From: a virus
Direction: 5' to 3' (one strand)
Virus record (IMG/VR): IMGVR_UViG_3300032307_000369
Coordinates: 181,551-245,550 of that record
Length of the DNA stretch: 64,000 nt
Below are positions 7,994-18,300 of the stretch, piece after piece. Every line of letters begins with the position of its first letter. The stretch's first letter is position 1. The notes under the pieces are model-generated. The model did no database searches and was not told the origin of the DNA. It saw only the letters and a list, made by a program, of their open reading frames with translations. Both the position numbers and the translations under genes were made by a program.

Positions 7994-9181
7994 ATGTCCG
8001 TATTGCTAAATGAAAAATGGCAAGATACAAAAGAGGCCCTACTAGAAGGCCTACAAGGCCACAAGCGTAGTGTCATGGGTGTGACCCTTGAAAACACTCG
8101 TAGGTATCTTGCAGAAAGTGCAACAGCTGGTTCAACCAGTGCAGGTAACGTTGCAACACTAAACCGCGTGATTCTTCCAGTAATCCGCCGTGTAATGCCA
8201 ACAGTCATTGCTAACGAAATCGTTGGCGTACAACCAATGACTGGTCCAGTTGGCCAAATCCACACACTACGTATTCGTTACGCAGATGGTGGTGATGGCG
8301 TAACAGCTGGAGATGAAGCACTAAGCCCATTCAAGATTGCGGCTGCTTATTCTGGTAACAACACAGACGCTACACCAGGTGCAAGTAGTACTGCTAGCCT
8401 AGAAGGCAACCCAGGTAAGCGTATGAGCATCCAAATCTTGAAACAAGCTGTAGAAGCCAAGACACGTAAGCTAAGTGCTCGTTGGACTTTTGAAGCTGCT
8501 CAAGATGCACAAGCTCAGCAAGGTATTGATATCGAAGCTGAAATTATGGCTGCTCTAGCACAAGAAATTACAGCTGAAATTGACCAAGAAATTCTTTCTA
8601 GCCTACGTGGTCTAGCAAGTGTTGGTCAAACTTATGACCAAGCTGCCGTATCTGGTACAGCTACATTCGTTGGTGACGAGCATGCCGCATTGGCAGTTCA
8701 AATCAACCGTGTTGCTAACCAAATCGCTCAGCGTACACGTCGTGGTGCAGGTAACTGGGCTGTTGTGTCTAACCAGGCATTGACAATTCTACAATCTGCA
8801 ACAACAAGTGCGTTTGCACGTACAACAGAAGGTACTTTCGAAGCTCCAACAAACACTAAGTTCGTTGGTACATTGAACGGTGCTATGCGTGTGTATGTTG
8901 ATACATACTTAGCAGACAGTGGTTCATCAACTATCAATGACAACCAAGTATTAGTTGGTTATAAGGGTCCTAGCGAGGCAGATGCTGCCGCGTTCTATTG
9001 CCCATATATTCCTCTAATGAGCTCTGGTGTTGTTCTAGATCCAGCTACTTTTGAACCAGTAGTTGGCTTCATGACACGTTATGGTTATGTAGAGTTAAAC
9101 AACACTGCTTCTTCTCTAGGTAACGCGGCTGACTATCTAAGCAAGGTATCTATTACCGCTGCTAACGTTAGCTTCCAATAA
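7994..9181 (+). CDS. 23: Major capsid protein (gp23)
   Basis: HK97-fold capsid subunit. The N-terminus has LNEKWQ and a probable protease cleavage site after LAE (residues 39-41), followed by SATAGSTSAGNVATLNRVIL and RRVMPTVIANEIVGVQPM, the most conserved stretch of T4-like gp23. Later motifs include ARWTFEAAQDAQAQ, AEIDQEIL, NWAVVSNQA and the C-terminal FMTRYGYVELNN. At 395 residues it is shorter than T4 gp23 (521), so an insertion domain is probably reduced or absent. AGGAG lies just upstream. A strong terminator follows the stop codon, closing the head-gene operon. Confidence 0.96.
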   Translation: MSVLLNEKWQDTKEALLEGLQGHKRSVMGVTLENTRRYLAESATAGSTSAGNVATLNRVILPVIRRVMPTVIANEIVGVQPMTGPVGQIHTLRIRYADGGDGVTAGDEALSPFKIAAAYSGNNTDATPGASSTASLEGNPGKRMSIQILKQAVEAKTRKLSARWTFEAAQDAQAQQGIDIEAEIMAALAQEITAEIDQEILSSLRGLASVGQTYDQAAVSGTATFVGDEHAALAVQINRVANQIAQRTRRGAGNWAVVSNQALTILQSATTSAFARTTEGTFEAPTNTKFVGTLNGAMRVYVDTYLADSGSSTINDNQVLVGYKGPSEADAAAFYCPYIPLMSSGVVLDPATFEPVVGFMTRYGYVELNNTASSLGNAADYLSKVSITAANVSFQ

Positions 9182-9205
9182 TCTTAAGAGATTAGAAGAA
9201 AAACA

Positions 9206-9231
9206 AAAAGCCCCAGCAATGGGGCTTTTTT
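9206..9231 (+). terminator. Rho-independent terminator after the capsid gene
   Basis: AAAAAGCCCC, loop AGCAAT, GGGGCTTTTTT: a 10-bp GC-centred hairpin with a T run, 24 nt after the gp23 stop codon. Confidence 0.9.
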
Positions 9232-9234
9232 GTG

Positions 9235-9242
9235 AGTAAATA
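9235..9242 (+). promoter_or_regulatory. Late promoter-like box (AGTAAATA)
   Basis: AGTAAATA lies just after the capsid terminator. It ends 5 nt before a GTG and 8 nt before the ATG of the next gene, with no ribosome site in between. Confidence 0.4.
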
Positions 9243-9250
9243 TAGTTGTG

Positions 9251-9529
9251 ATGGAAGATTATTCTATAACTAATAGTTTAGACTGGCAGTTGGTCAGATC
9301 TAGGATGTCTAAGAGTAAAGATAACTTGGGCATATTTAAACGCGACATTGATCGGTTACTTAGAGGTATTGATGTTGAAATTGTTAAATTAGGTAATCTA
9401 GAAATTACAGCAAGAAACAATAAAACACAGTCTAGTCTAGACCGTGCGCAAGCACAATTAGATGTAGTGAATCAACAAATAAAGACATTTAACAAATTTT
9501 ACATAATGGCTCTTATGACGCATAGCTAA
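9251..9529 (+). CDS. Small helical protein of unknown function
   Basis: A 92-residue protein (93 if the adjacent GTG at 9248 is used). It is charged and helical, with a coiled-coil-like stretch rich in Gln, Asn and Leu (SLDRAQAQLDVVNQQIKTFN). I do not recognise a family. It stands alone between the capsid terminator and the first fibre gene, with a late-type box almost touching its start and no Shine-Dalgarno sequence. A late structural or assembly role is inferred only from position. Confidence 0.6.
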   Translation: MEDYSITNSLDWQLVRSRMSKSKDNLGIFKRDIDRLLRGIDVEIVKLGNLEITARNNKTQSSLDRAQAQLDVVNQQIKTFNKFYIMALMTHS

Positions 9530-9544
9530 TGTTTTTTAGATACA

Positions 9545-9552
9545 GATAAATA
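9545..9552 (+). promoter_or_regulatory. Late promoter box (GATAAATA)
   Basis: GATAAATA lies 18 nt before the ATG at 9571, with ATAAGGA as ribosome site between them. It probably drives the first fibre genes. Confidence 0.5.
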
Positions 9553-9570
9553 TCATATAAGGAAAAATAC

Positions 9571-10662
9571 ATGTCTACAAGAGAAGTCATACGAACAACT
9601 GGTGATTGGCACGTACAAGCTACGCAAGACTTGCACCTAGAAACACAGTACCTAAATGGAAATAACGGTACTGTATATGTTTACGGTAATTTACTGGTTA
9701 GAGGTAATACTACCACTATTGAGTCAAATGACTTGTCCATTGGTGATAAAGTATTGATCTTAAACAAAGGCGAACCTGGAATAGCTGGCGGTACAGAAGC
9801 AGGTGTTAGTATAGACGGTATTTCAGGAATAAGCGTTAGCAGAGGCGGCCCAAACGACCCAGCAGAAAACGCCAACTGGTTTTTTAATCAAAATAAAAAT
9901 TGGAGCTACAATGGCACACTGACTAGTGGCATGTGGGAAGCTATTATTGGACCTCCAACTGGTGGTGTTGGAACACATTCAGGTGCAATACTAAACGCTA
10001 TTCGAACAGGCTCTGCAAATACTGATTTAAGTTTACTTGGCGCTGAAAACGCCAGTGCAGTAGTAACATTGAGCGGAGTTGTTAATTATACTCAACGCAT
10101 TGTATCTAGATCAAATCCAGATGATGTTCCAAACAAAGGTTATGTTGATTACGCTATTGAAGCACAGTTAGATAGAAGAAGAATTCAATTAAATTATAGA
10201 AATAATTTAGGCAACGTTGTACAAGTTTCCAATACGTTTGTGGAACTTACTGATGCAAATGTTCCTGGCTACGGCAGTCCTTCGTCAATACTTGAACCGC
10301 AATTACGCACAAGTATTGGTGGCAATCAATGGATTACTACATACAACAATAGAATTGTTGTTGGTGACATAAAGATTTTAGATTCAAATGAAATTACAAT
10401 GGACACAGCAAACTTGCCATTGGTACTTTCAACAAAACCTGGAGTATCAGCAACACTTAATCCTTCAGTAGAATTAAAAACTTCATTAAGCATGGTTATT
10501 GATACTACGTATTCAGAGCCTAATAATGAAGCTGGTAAAGTTAAACTTTATCCAGAACAAGAAGGTCCAGGGGGGACAGGCTTATATTTTGTAAATAGTG
10601 AAAACGTTAGAGACGAGCTAGTTAGTAAACGTCGTTCTTTCTTCGCTAGTCTAATGTTTTAA
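9571..10662 (+). CDS. Fibre-like virion structural protein
   Basis: A 363-residue protein rich in beta-strand, Asn, Gly and Thr. The N-terminal half has the fibre-type pattern YGNLLVRGNTTTIESNDLSIGDKVLILNKGE, often found at the start of T4-like fibre and tail-tip proteins, and residues about 185-192 read DVPNKGYVD, a motif repeated in many tail fibres. The C-terminus ends SKRRSFFASLMF. It leads a run of fibre genes with 9- to 0-nt spacing. It probably forms part of a fibre or its attachment, but no enzymatic motif is visible and the precise piece cannot be named. Confidence 0.6.
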   Translation: MSTREVIRTTGDWHVQATQDLHLETQYLNGNNGTVYVYGNLLVRGNTTTIESNDLSIGDKVLILNKGEPGIAGGTEAGVSIDGISGISVSRGGPNDPAENANWFFNQNKNWSYNGTLTSGMWEAIIGPPTGGVGTHSGAILNAIRTGSANTDLSLLGAENASAVVTLSGVVNYTQRIVSRSNPDDVPNKGYVDYAIEAQLDRRRIQLNYRNNLGNVVQVSNTFVELTDANVPGYGSPSSILEPQLRTSIGGNQWITTYNNRIVVGDIKILDSNEITMDTANLPLVLSTKPGVSATLNPSVELKTSLSMVIDTTYSEPNNEAGKVKLYPEQEGPGGTGLYFVNSENVRDELVSKRRSFFASLMF

Positions 10663-10671
10663 GGATAAAAA

Positions 10672-10986
10672 ATGATTACAGCAATTAATTTAGCAAATAC
10701 TAATAATACCGAAGCGTTCCTTTCAGATGGAGAAAATGGTATAACAACTTTGATGATTTGCAATCATCACGCAACTACTTCTGCCGTAGTAAATGTTTGG
10801 GTAGTTCCTCAAGGACAAGTAGCAGGAAACGCTAATCAAATTTTAAAAAATTTAGTTATAGTAGCCAGTGATACGTTTGTTATGGACATGGAAAAATTAG
10901 TGTTAAGTGATGGCGATACCATAATGGCTCAAGCAGATGTTGCCGATGTTGTAAACACTGTTATTAGTAGCATGGCGGTAGCATAA
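10672..10986 (+). CDS. Small beta-sandwich virion protein
   Basis: A 104-residue protein with alternating hydrophobic beta-strands (TLMICNHHATTSAVVNVWVV, LVIVASDTFVMDMEKLVL, DTIMAQADVADVVNTVISS). It resembles in pattern the 109-residue protein at 19079-19408: both look like the small beta-sandwich proteins encoded beside fibre genes in marine T4-like phages. The gene follows a fibre gene with AAGGAT upstream and shares the A of its stop codon with the next ATG. Function unknown; a fibre-associated structural role is inferred. Confidence 0.55.
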   Translation: MITAINLANTNNTEAFLSDGENGITTLMICNHHATTSAVVNVWVVPQGQVAGNANQILKNLVIVASDTFVMDMEKLVLSDGDTIMAQADVADVVNTVISSMAVA

Positions 10987-11714
10987 TGAAATTTATCAAA
11001 CGTAAAAACATTGACACGTATCGTCCAAAAAGTCAACGATTTACTGTTGAAGTAGATGGTCGTGCAATTATTGACACAAATAAATCTTTAACAGTTCCTA
11101 TTGGATCAACCGCTGATAGACCTGCTACAGGTATCCCAGGTATGATAAGATACAATACTGACGATGAAGATTTTGAAGTTTTTACTGGTTATGGTACTTG
11201 GGGTTGGGAAAGGTTAAGAACAAATCGTCCAAGTGAAATCACTGTAAACAACATTGGTACAGGTTTAGGCGATGGCACTGTTTCAGGTGTGCAAGTTACA
11301 GTGGGCGGATCTGGTTATTCGTCAGCACCAACAATTACTTTCAGCGCACCAGATGTTGGTACAGATGTTGCCACTGGCACAGTGAATGTGAATGGTGGTC
11401 AAATTGAATCAATCACTATGACTAATGATGGTTCTGGATATATCACAGTACCAACAGTTACAATTGACGGCGCAAATCAAACAGCTACACTGACTGCAAT
11501 ATTAACAGGAACACAAAATTATCCTTTACCTGCAATACCTGTTGATGATTTAGGAGCACTCAGCGCAACCAACGTGCAGATATATGTAGAAAACGTATTT
11601 CAAATACCAGGAGTAAACTATACTTTGGTACAAGTTGGTCCCACTGCTTCAGTTAAATTTGACGCACCAGTACCATTTGGAAAACCAATATACGCTATAT
11701 TTGGATTTGATTAA
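10986..11714 (+). CDS. Fibre-associated protein with GSGY repeats
   Basis: A 242-residue protein. Residues about 30-75 hold the module GSTADRPATGIPGMIRYNT...FTGYGTWGW, which recurs in at least four other fibre proteins of this window. Two GSGY..P repeats follow (VGGSGYSSAPTITF and NDGSGYITVPTVTI), the same repeat that fills part of the 3381-residue fibre. The C-terminal part (VYVENVFQIPGVNY-like pattern) resembles a small beta domain found in marine phage structural proteins. The start overlaps the preceding stop by one base. Probably a tail-fibre accessory or short fibre; no catalytic motif seen. Confidence 0.55.
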   Translation: MKFIKRKNIDTYRPKSQRFTVEVDGRAIIDTNKSLTVPIGSTADRPATGIPGMIRYNTDDEDFEVFTGYGTWGWERLRTNRPSEITVNNIGTGLGDGTVSGVQVTVGGSGYSSAPTITFSAPDVGTDVATGTVNVNGGQIESITMTNDGSGYITVPTVTIDGANQTATLTAILTGTQNYPLPAIPVDDLGALSATNVQIYVENVFQIPGVNYTLVQVGPTASVKFDAPVPFGKPIYAIFGFD

Positions 11715-11717
11715 TCC

Positions 11718-11725
11718 AATAAATA
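11718..11725 (+). promoter_or_regulatory. Late promoter box (AATAAATA)
   Basis: AATAAATA lies 21 nt before the ATG at 11747, directly after the previous stop codon, with a GATAGGA ribosome site between. Confidence 0.5.
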
Positions 11726-11746
11726 CTAGCATGATAGGAACATGCC

Positions 11747-14700
11747 ATGTCTAGTATTGGAAGAATAACAGGCCCTTTATTAAAAGATAACCTTTTAAGA
11801 AATGGTGTTGATCTTGCGTTTGAGACTGATTTAATATATCTCAATGTTAATGAAGATCGCATTGGTCTAAAAACAGATTCCCCAGCAAGAGAATTAGAAA
11901 TTGACAACTATGGTCAAACGACCAATCTAATAGTTGACGATAATATACACCTACCTAATATTGACATAGATAATGTTAGCAACATTACTACTTCAAATGG
12001 CATATTGTACTTAAATGCGGCTCAACAAATTAACGCAGTTGCACTTGCTGTTGATAATCTCAAAATAGATGCAAATAGACTTTCAACAAGACTTCCAAAT
12101 ACAGACTTAGAAATAAGACCAACTAGAAAATTAGTTATTAATACTAATACCTATGTTGATGCTGATCTACATGCTACAGGAAATATTACCTTTGATGGCA
12201 GTGTCATTTTTGGTAACGATGATACTGACAATGTTGTATTTGCTTCTGACATTAACAGCAGTGTATTTCCTAATATAACAAATGAATATGGCTTAGGCAA
12301 CTCAACGAATCAATGGAAAAAACTTTGGGCAAATTCAGTTAAAGGATCCACATTAACTGTTGATACAATGACTTCGCCTTCAGGAATTGACTTCCAATTG
12401 AGATTTACAAAATCATTATTTGTATCAGTAAACGGAAGTGATAGTAATGCAGGCAATCATCAAAATGCCCCATACGGCACAGTAAAACATGCACTGAGTC
12501 AAGCAACAGCGGGCGATACTATTTTTATTTTTCCTGGTGTATATGACGAGATCACTCCCTTAATAGTTCCTACTGGAGTTAACATTGTTGGCCTTGCCAT
12601 GCGTCAAACAATTATTACACCAGTTGAAGATACGTTGTTTAATGATGTTTTTTTATTAAATGGCGAAACTAGCATAGCAGATATTACTGTAAGAGGATTC
12701 TTATATAATAGTACTCTTAATACAGGTCACGCTTTTAGATTTGCGCCCAATTTTAAAGTAACTACTAGAAGTCCTTATATTCAAAATGTTTCAGTTATTA
12801 CTAGAGGCTCTTCAGTAACTGCTGGTGTTATTGAAATTTTGGATGGTGAATTTTCTAACAGTTATCTAGATCAGATTGCTGAAGGCGGCACATCATTTAC
12901 TGCAATCTTTGAGGCTTTGGCTAATGGCGGATTGTCTAATAATTCAGAAAGCTTTGATGCTAATGATATTTTAGGATTTAATGACGGCGATGCAGGACGA
13001 GGAGTCTACCTAGATGGCAGTGTCGCAGACCCAACAAGTAATGAAGCAAGTATGCTATTCCATTCTTGTACATTTATTACTCCCGGTGTAGATGCAGTAA
13101 CAATGACTAACGGCATTAGAGCTGAGTTGATCAATTGTTTTACATATTTTGCCAACAGAGGATTTTACGCAATACAACCTCCAGGTCCTACAGAGGAAAT
13201 TACAGTAGGACCGGCCTCTACATTATTTTCTTTCACTAGCGATAGTGTAACTTTATCTAAAGAATTTTATAGTCAAAATCTTGTAGATTCTTTAGTAGGT
13301 CAAACAGCAGTTATTGACAGGTATCCTAATCCTCCACTCATTTATACAGTTGTATCAATTGAAACAGAACCATCTTCACCAACACTATGGAGAATGACTG
13401 TTGATACAACTTTCAATTCAGCAGGACAACTTAAACCTATTAGCTTTTATCCAGATGCTGGATCAATAGAGCTGATTACTAATGATATTTGGGATACAAC
13501 AGGCAACTCAGTTGGCGAAAAATGGGTAGCTTGGTTTAAAACTAATTTACCTGTTAATTTTGAAACCACTGTACAACCTGGTTGGACGATCAATGTAGCC
13601 GGAACATTGTATATTGTTGATTACATAGTGCAAGATCCAGTCAATGCCAATCAATGGAGAATATATGTTACTACTTCTCTTGTTGGTGGTGTTGGAATTC
13701 CTATTTTTTCTTCACCATTTACTGTAACATCAGGTTCACTTGGTGCTGAAGTTCGAAGCATTGGTTCAGCTAACGTCTACGGTAATTATGGCGCAGTAGC
13801 AGATGGTACAGATACATTAATGTATCTAATTGGACATAATTTTGGTTATATAGGAAGTGGGTTAGACGCATCTAACGACAACACTTTAGCTATACAGGCT
13901 AACGAAACCGTAGAACTTAATACTGGTAAAATTTATTACACTAGTCAAGCACAAGACGGCGATTTTAGAGTTGGTGATCAATTCTACATTGATTTAGAAA
14001 ACGGCATTGTTTCTTTTGATACTTCAGGAATTTCCGCTAACGGTCCAAGTAGTTTAGCCATAGAAGGCACTAATTCTAGACTATTCATAGATGCTTCTAA
14101 AATTGAATTAGGAGATTTTAGACTTAGCGGCAACACTATTGAGACTCTGACTCAACCATTCAATTTACTAGCCGCTAACGGACAAACGACATTTGCTGAC
14201 AACGTCCAAGTTGGCAAAAATTTAGCTATAACTGGAGATTTGCAAACTGACGGGACTCTAACATTTGGTAATCAAACTCAAGACACAGTTACATTTAACA
14301 CTGACTTAAGTCAAAACTTAAACCCTAAAATCACTAACTCTTTTGATATAGGAGCAGTGGGTAAGATTTGGCGTGACATTTATATTGCCAATATTAAGAC
14401 ACAAGATATCAACATTGGTAGTAATAGAATAGAAACTACATTGACTGATAGTAATCTTTTATTATCAGGTAATGATACTGGAAACACTAGATTAGAGGGA
14501 ATATTATTTGGCAACAACAGTATAACTTCTACAGTGCTTAACAGTAATATAGTGCTGGCTCCATCTAGTAATTCCAACCTAGTTATCGCTAGTAGTACAG
14601 CATTTCGTGTTCCTAGAACCACTGTTACATTAAACAGAATGGGCGAGGTACGATTCAATACAGCAACTGGGTTGTTTGATGGATTTAGTACAGCATTAGT

Positions 14701-15229
14701 TGGATTTGGTGGTGTATATTCTGCTGATAGACAAACAAGTCTACTGGCTCATCCAACAAATAACACCATAATATTTAGGGCAGATAACGTTGCTACAACT
14801 GTGATTGATTCTACAGGATTGACAACAAATGCACTTCACAGCGATGGCCTACAACTTAATAATAACACAATAACTGCTATTGGGACAAATGATCTTGTCT
14901 TAGTAGCAGATAGTGTAAACGTACAAAATCTTACCATAAACGACAACACCATAAGTCCTAGTACACCAAATACTAATTTAGAATTAGGAACTACTGGAAA
15001 TGCTGGCTACATACAATTTACTGGAACCGGGGCATTAGAGTTTCCTGTAGGCGATAATGCAAGTAGACCATCTTCTCCTGTAGTTGGAAATACTAGATTC
15101 AATCCTGAAGTTCAATACACGGAAGTTTGGAGTGGAACTGCATGGATTCCAGTGACTGGTGTTGGTGAACTTTCCACGTTTGAATACGCTAACGAACAGA
15201 CTACTCTTTGGTCTATCATCTTAGGTTAA
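11747..15229 (+). CDS. Beta-helix tail fibre, paralogue A (1160 aa)
   Basis: Large fibre protein. The N-terminus (IGRITGPLLKDNLLRNGVDL, then AFETDLIYLNV) is shared with the next large gene and is probably the attachment end. Residues about 225-475 form a pectin-lyase-like/DUF1565 beta-helix (VNGSDSNAGNHQNAPYGTVK, then FIFPGVYDEITPLIVP and NGETSIADITVRGF). A variable domain follows (about 480-660), then a module shared with two other fibres (VRSIGSANVYGNYGAVADG, MYLIGHNFGYIGSG, GDFRVGDQFYID). The C-terminus repeats fibre beta-strands and ends with the RPSSPVVGNTRFN...WSGTAW module. Likely role: host-surface binding or polysaccharide recognition. Depolymerase activity cannot be read from the sequence. 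Confidence 0.7.
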   Translation: MSSIGRITGPLLKDNLLRNGVDLAFETDLIYLNVNEDRIGLKTDSPARELEIDNYGQTTNLIVDDNIHLPNIDIDNVSNITTSNGILYLNAAQQINAVALAVDNLKIDANRLSTRLPNTDLEIRPTRKLVINTNTYVDADLHATGNITFDGSVIFGNDDTDNVVFASDINSSVFPNITNEYGLGNSTNQWKKLWANSVKGSTLTVDTMTSPSGIDFQLRFTKSLFVSVNGSDSNAGNHQNAPYGTVKHALSQATAGDTIFIFPGVYDEITPLIVPTGVNIVGLAMRQTIITPVEDTLFNDVFLLNGETSIADITVRGFLYNSTLNTGHAFRFAPNFKVTTRSPYIQNVSVITRGSSVTAGVIEILDGEFSNSYLDQIAEGGTSFTAIFEALANGGLSNNSESFDANDILGFNDGDAGRGVYLDGSVADPTSNEASMLFHSCTFITPGVDAVTMTNGIRAELINCFTYFANRGFYAIQPPGPTEEITVGPASTLFSFTSDSVTLSKEFYSQNLVDSLVGQTAVIDRYPNPPLIYTVVSIETEPSSPTLWRMTVDTTFNSAGQLKPISFYPDAGSIELITNDIWDTTGNSVGEKWVAWFKTNLPVNFETTVQPGWTINVAGTLYIVDYIVQDPVNANQWRIYVTTSLVGGVGIPIFSSPFTVTSGSLGAEVRSIGSANVYGNYGAVADGTDTLMYLIGHNFGYIGSGLDASNDNTLAIQANETVELNTGKIYYTSQAQDGDFRVGDQFYIDLENGIVSFDTSGISANGPSSLAIEGTNSRLFIDASKIELGDFRLSGNTIETLTQPFNLLAANGQTTFADNVQVGKNLAITGDLQTDGTLTFGNQTQDTVTFNTDLSQNLNPKITNSFDIGAVGKIWRDIYIANIKTQDINIGSNRIETTLTDSNLLLSGNDTGNTRLEGILFGNNSITSTVLNSNIVLAPSSNSNLVIASSTAFRVPRTTVTLNRMGEVRFNTATGLFDGFSTALVGFGGVYSADRQTSLLAHPTNNTIIFRADNVATTVIDSTGLTTNALHSDGLQLNNNTITAIGTNDLVLVADSVNVQNLTINDNTISPSTPNTNLELGTTGNAGYIQFTGTGALEFPVGDNASRPSSPVVGNTRFNPEVQYTEVWSGTAWIPVTGVGELSTFEYANEQTTLWSIILG

Positions 15230-15349
15230 TTTCAAAAGCAACTAAATAATAGTACTGCAAACAATGACCAATTGTTTGCGAAATCATACTGTGGTAAACC
15301 CGCAATGCAAGGTGGTTAACCGTGAAACACGGGGTACAAGGAGTGAACG
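15230..15349 (+). promoter_or_regulatory. Structured intergenic leader before fibre paralogue B
   Basis: This 120-nt gap is long for the region. It holds a late-type box ACTAAATA at 15241-15248 and a perfect 9-bp hairpin at 15257-15279 (GCAAACAAT, loop GACCA, ATTGTTTGC) not followed by a T run. A palindrome GGTTAACC and a 5-bp hairpin CCGTG-AAA-CACGG (15320-15332) lie just before the AAGGAG ribosome site. A transcript from the box would carry a folded leader of about 95 nt. No ORF is visible. Confidence 0.4.
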
Positions 15350-18300
15350 ATGGCTGTTGGTCGAATTTCCGGTCCGCTCTTAAAGGCAAATCTGCTTCGT
15401 AACGGAGTTGATCTGGCTTTTGAGACAGACCTATTATACTTAGATGTTAACAATCTCCGAGTTGGTGTTAAGACTAACAACCCTAGCCACGATTTACACG
15501 TAAACGGTACCACAAGAACAACTACATTAGAAGTAACTGACCAATTAGACATTGGTGAAATCACTGTTACTAACAATACAATTAGCACAACTGCTAGTCA
15601 ATTGACTTTGAATCCTGCAGGATTAAATCCTGTAGTTTATCAGCAAAAAATTGTCATTGATGATTTAGACATTGAAAATAATTCCATAACGGCCAACATA
15701 GCTGATACTGATATTGAGCTGACTGCTAGTGGAACTGGACGTGTAACAGTATTTTCAGACACGCTGATTAACGGTAATTTACACGCAACTGGAACAATCA
15801 CTGCTGACGGTGACATCCAATTGGGCGACGCTAATACTGACAACGTTGTTTTCAATGCTGACATTGACAGTGACTTTATTCCTAATCTAAATATACAGTA
15901 TGATTTGGGATCAACATCAAAACGTTGGAAAGATTTATGGGCAAATGACATTCAGGTTGCCAATTTAGACATTTCAAATACGTTTTTACTTAATGGCGTA
16001 GATCTAACTCTTCGTCCAGGAAATACATTTTTTGTTTCAGAAAATGGCAACAACACACGTACTGGAACTCATCAAAACGATCCGTTTGCAACAGTGGCAC
16101 ATGCATTAAGCGTGGCGCAAGCTGGGGACGTAGTTTATATATATGCTGGAACATATACTGAAACAACACCATTAACAGTGCCTGCAGGAGTTACAATTAA
16201 GGGAGCAGGTCTACGCTCAGTGACTATACAGCCAGCAGTTGGCACCATTAGTAATGACGTCTTCTTACTAAATGGCGAAACTACAATTGAGGATCTAACT
16301 GTTACAGGGTTTAGATATAATAGTGTAGCAAATACTGGTCATGCTTTTAGATTTGCAAACAATTTTACAGTAACATCAAGAAGCCCTTATGTTAGAAACA
16401 TAAGTGTAATTACAACTGGCTCTACTACTTCAGTTAGCGATCCAAGAGGATTTAACAGCGGTAATGCTGGCCGAGGGGCCTACTTAGATGGTAGTGTTGC
16501 CACTGCGCAAAGCAGAGAAGCCGCAATGCTATTCCATAGTGCAACTTTTATTACACCTGGAGTGGATGCCATTACAGCAACCAATGGTGTACGAGTTGAA
16601 TGGCTAAACAGCTTTACATATTTTGCTAACAGAGGATTCGTAGGCCTAAGCGGTTCAACAGGATTTGCTGGATCTGGAAAAACTGAATTAAGAGTTAGTG
16701 GAGTTACTGGCACACTTGCAGTTGGACAAACATTAACTTATTATTCAACATTTCCAACCGTACTAGCAAGCGGTGTAATTAGCAGTATAGCAAGTGATGG
16801 AAAACTTACTCTAACTGGAAAAGTAACTGGTTTACAAACAGCAGTAGAGCGTGGCGGTAAAACAATAACAGCCAACGGAAATGCTAAACTTAGCACTGTA
16901 CAGAAGAAATTTGGTACAGCTAGTCTACTACTAGACGGCACTGGTGACTATGCTACTGTACTTAGTACAGACGATTTTGCTTTTGGCACATCTGATTTTT
17001 GTTTAGAAGCATGGGTTTATCCTACTAGCACTGGTGCTTATAGAACTTTATTTGATATGAGAACAGCCTCTCCATCAGACGGGGGCGGAATTATTTTAGG
17101 TATAACTGATGCTAATCAATTATATTTTTATCATAATTTTAATTTTAGAATTGGACCAGTAGGAACTATATCACAGAACACTTGGACACACGTTGCATTA
17201 TCAAGAGTTTCTGGAAACACGCGAGCATTTATCAACGGTACCCAAGTGGGATCAACCTATGTAGACACAAATAACTATACTATTAAACCAGTAAGGGTTG
17301 GTGCAGATCCAAATGGAAACTTTGCATTTGCTGGATATATAGATGATTTACGCATCAGTAAAGGAGCTGGAAGATATTCTACAAACTTTACAGCACCAAT
17401 CAGTAGATTACCTAATGATCAAAATACTGTTTTATTAAGTAGATTTGATGGTTCAGATAATAGCACAGTGTTTATAGATGAAACTGTGTTGATACAAGAT
17501 ATTAGAAGTAGTGGTGGTGCAACAGCGACCTCTATTACATTAGTTGACTATAGTGACTTTGGTGTAGAAGTTCGTAGTATTGGATCAGCTAACATTTACG
17601 GTAACTTTGGCGCAGTAGGTGACGGGGTTGGAGTAATAATGTATCTAATAGGTCATAACATGGCCTACATTGGTACTGGGTTGCGTAGCGACAACGATGT
17701 CACGTATGTTATACAAGCCAATGAAGTTGTTGAATCAAACGGCGCAAAAATTTATTACAGCAGTGTTGATCATAAAGGTGATTTCCGTGTTGGCGATCTT
17801 TTCTACGTTAATCAACAAACTGGTGAAGTTACATTTACTTCTGCTAATTTTAATATTAATAGTGCGGGCGGACTTACTTTTACTAGCGGCTCAAATGTTA
17901 CCTATATTGATGGTAATGAGATTGACACTGGCAACTTAAAATTAAGCGGTAACACTTTAGAATCTGTTGTTGGACCGTTAAATCTTGTTGCAGCCAACGA
18001 TCAAATCAATTTATTAAACAACGTATCAGTAACAGGTAATTTAGATGTAGTTGGTAATGTTACAATTGGTGGTAACATTATTATTGGTGATGAGATTACT
18101 GACAGTATTAATTTTGTTGCAGGAATCAACAGCAATCTAATACCAAATATCACCAATACCTATGATATTGGCACTAATGATTTACGTTGGAAAGATTTAT
18201 ACGCAAATAGAACATTGGTTGGCAATATTAGTATTACTGGCAACCAAATAACCACTACTAATACCAACGGAAATTTAGAACTAGTTGCAAACGGAACTGG

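Noticed and set aside
15257-15279. tRNA or intrinsic terminator at the hairpin before fibre B
   Set aside because: One short stem only, no cloverleaf, and no T run after the stem.
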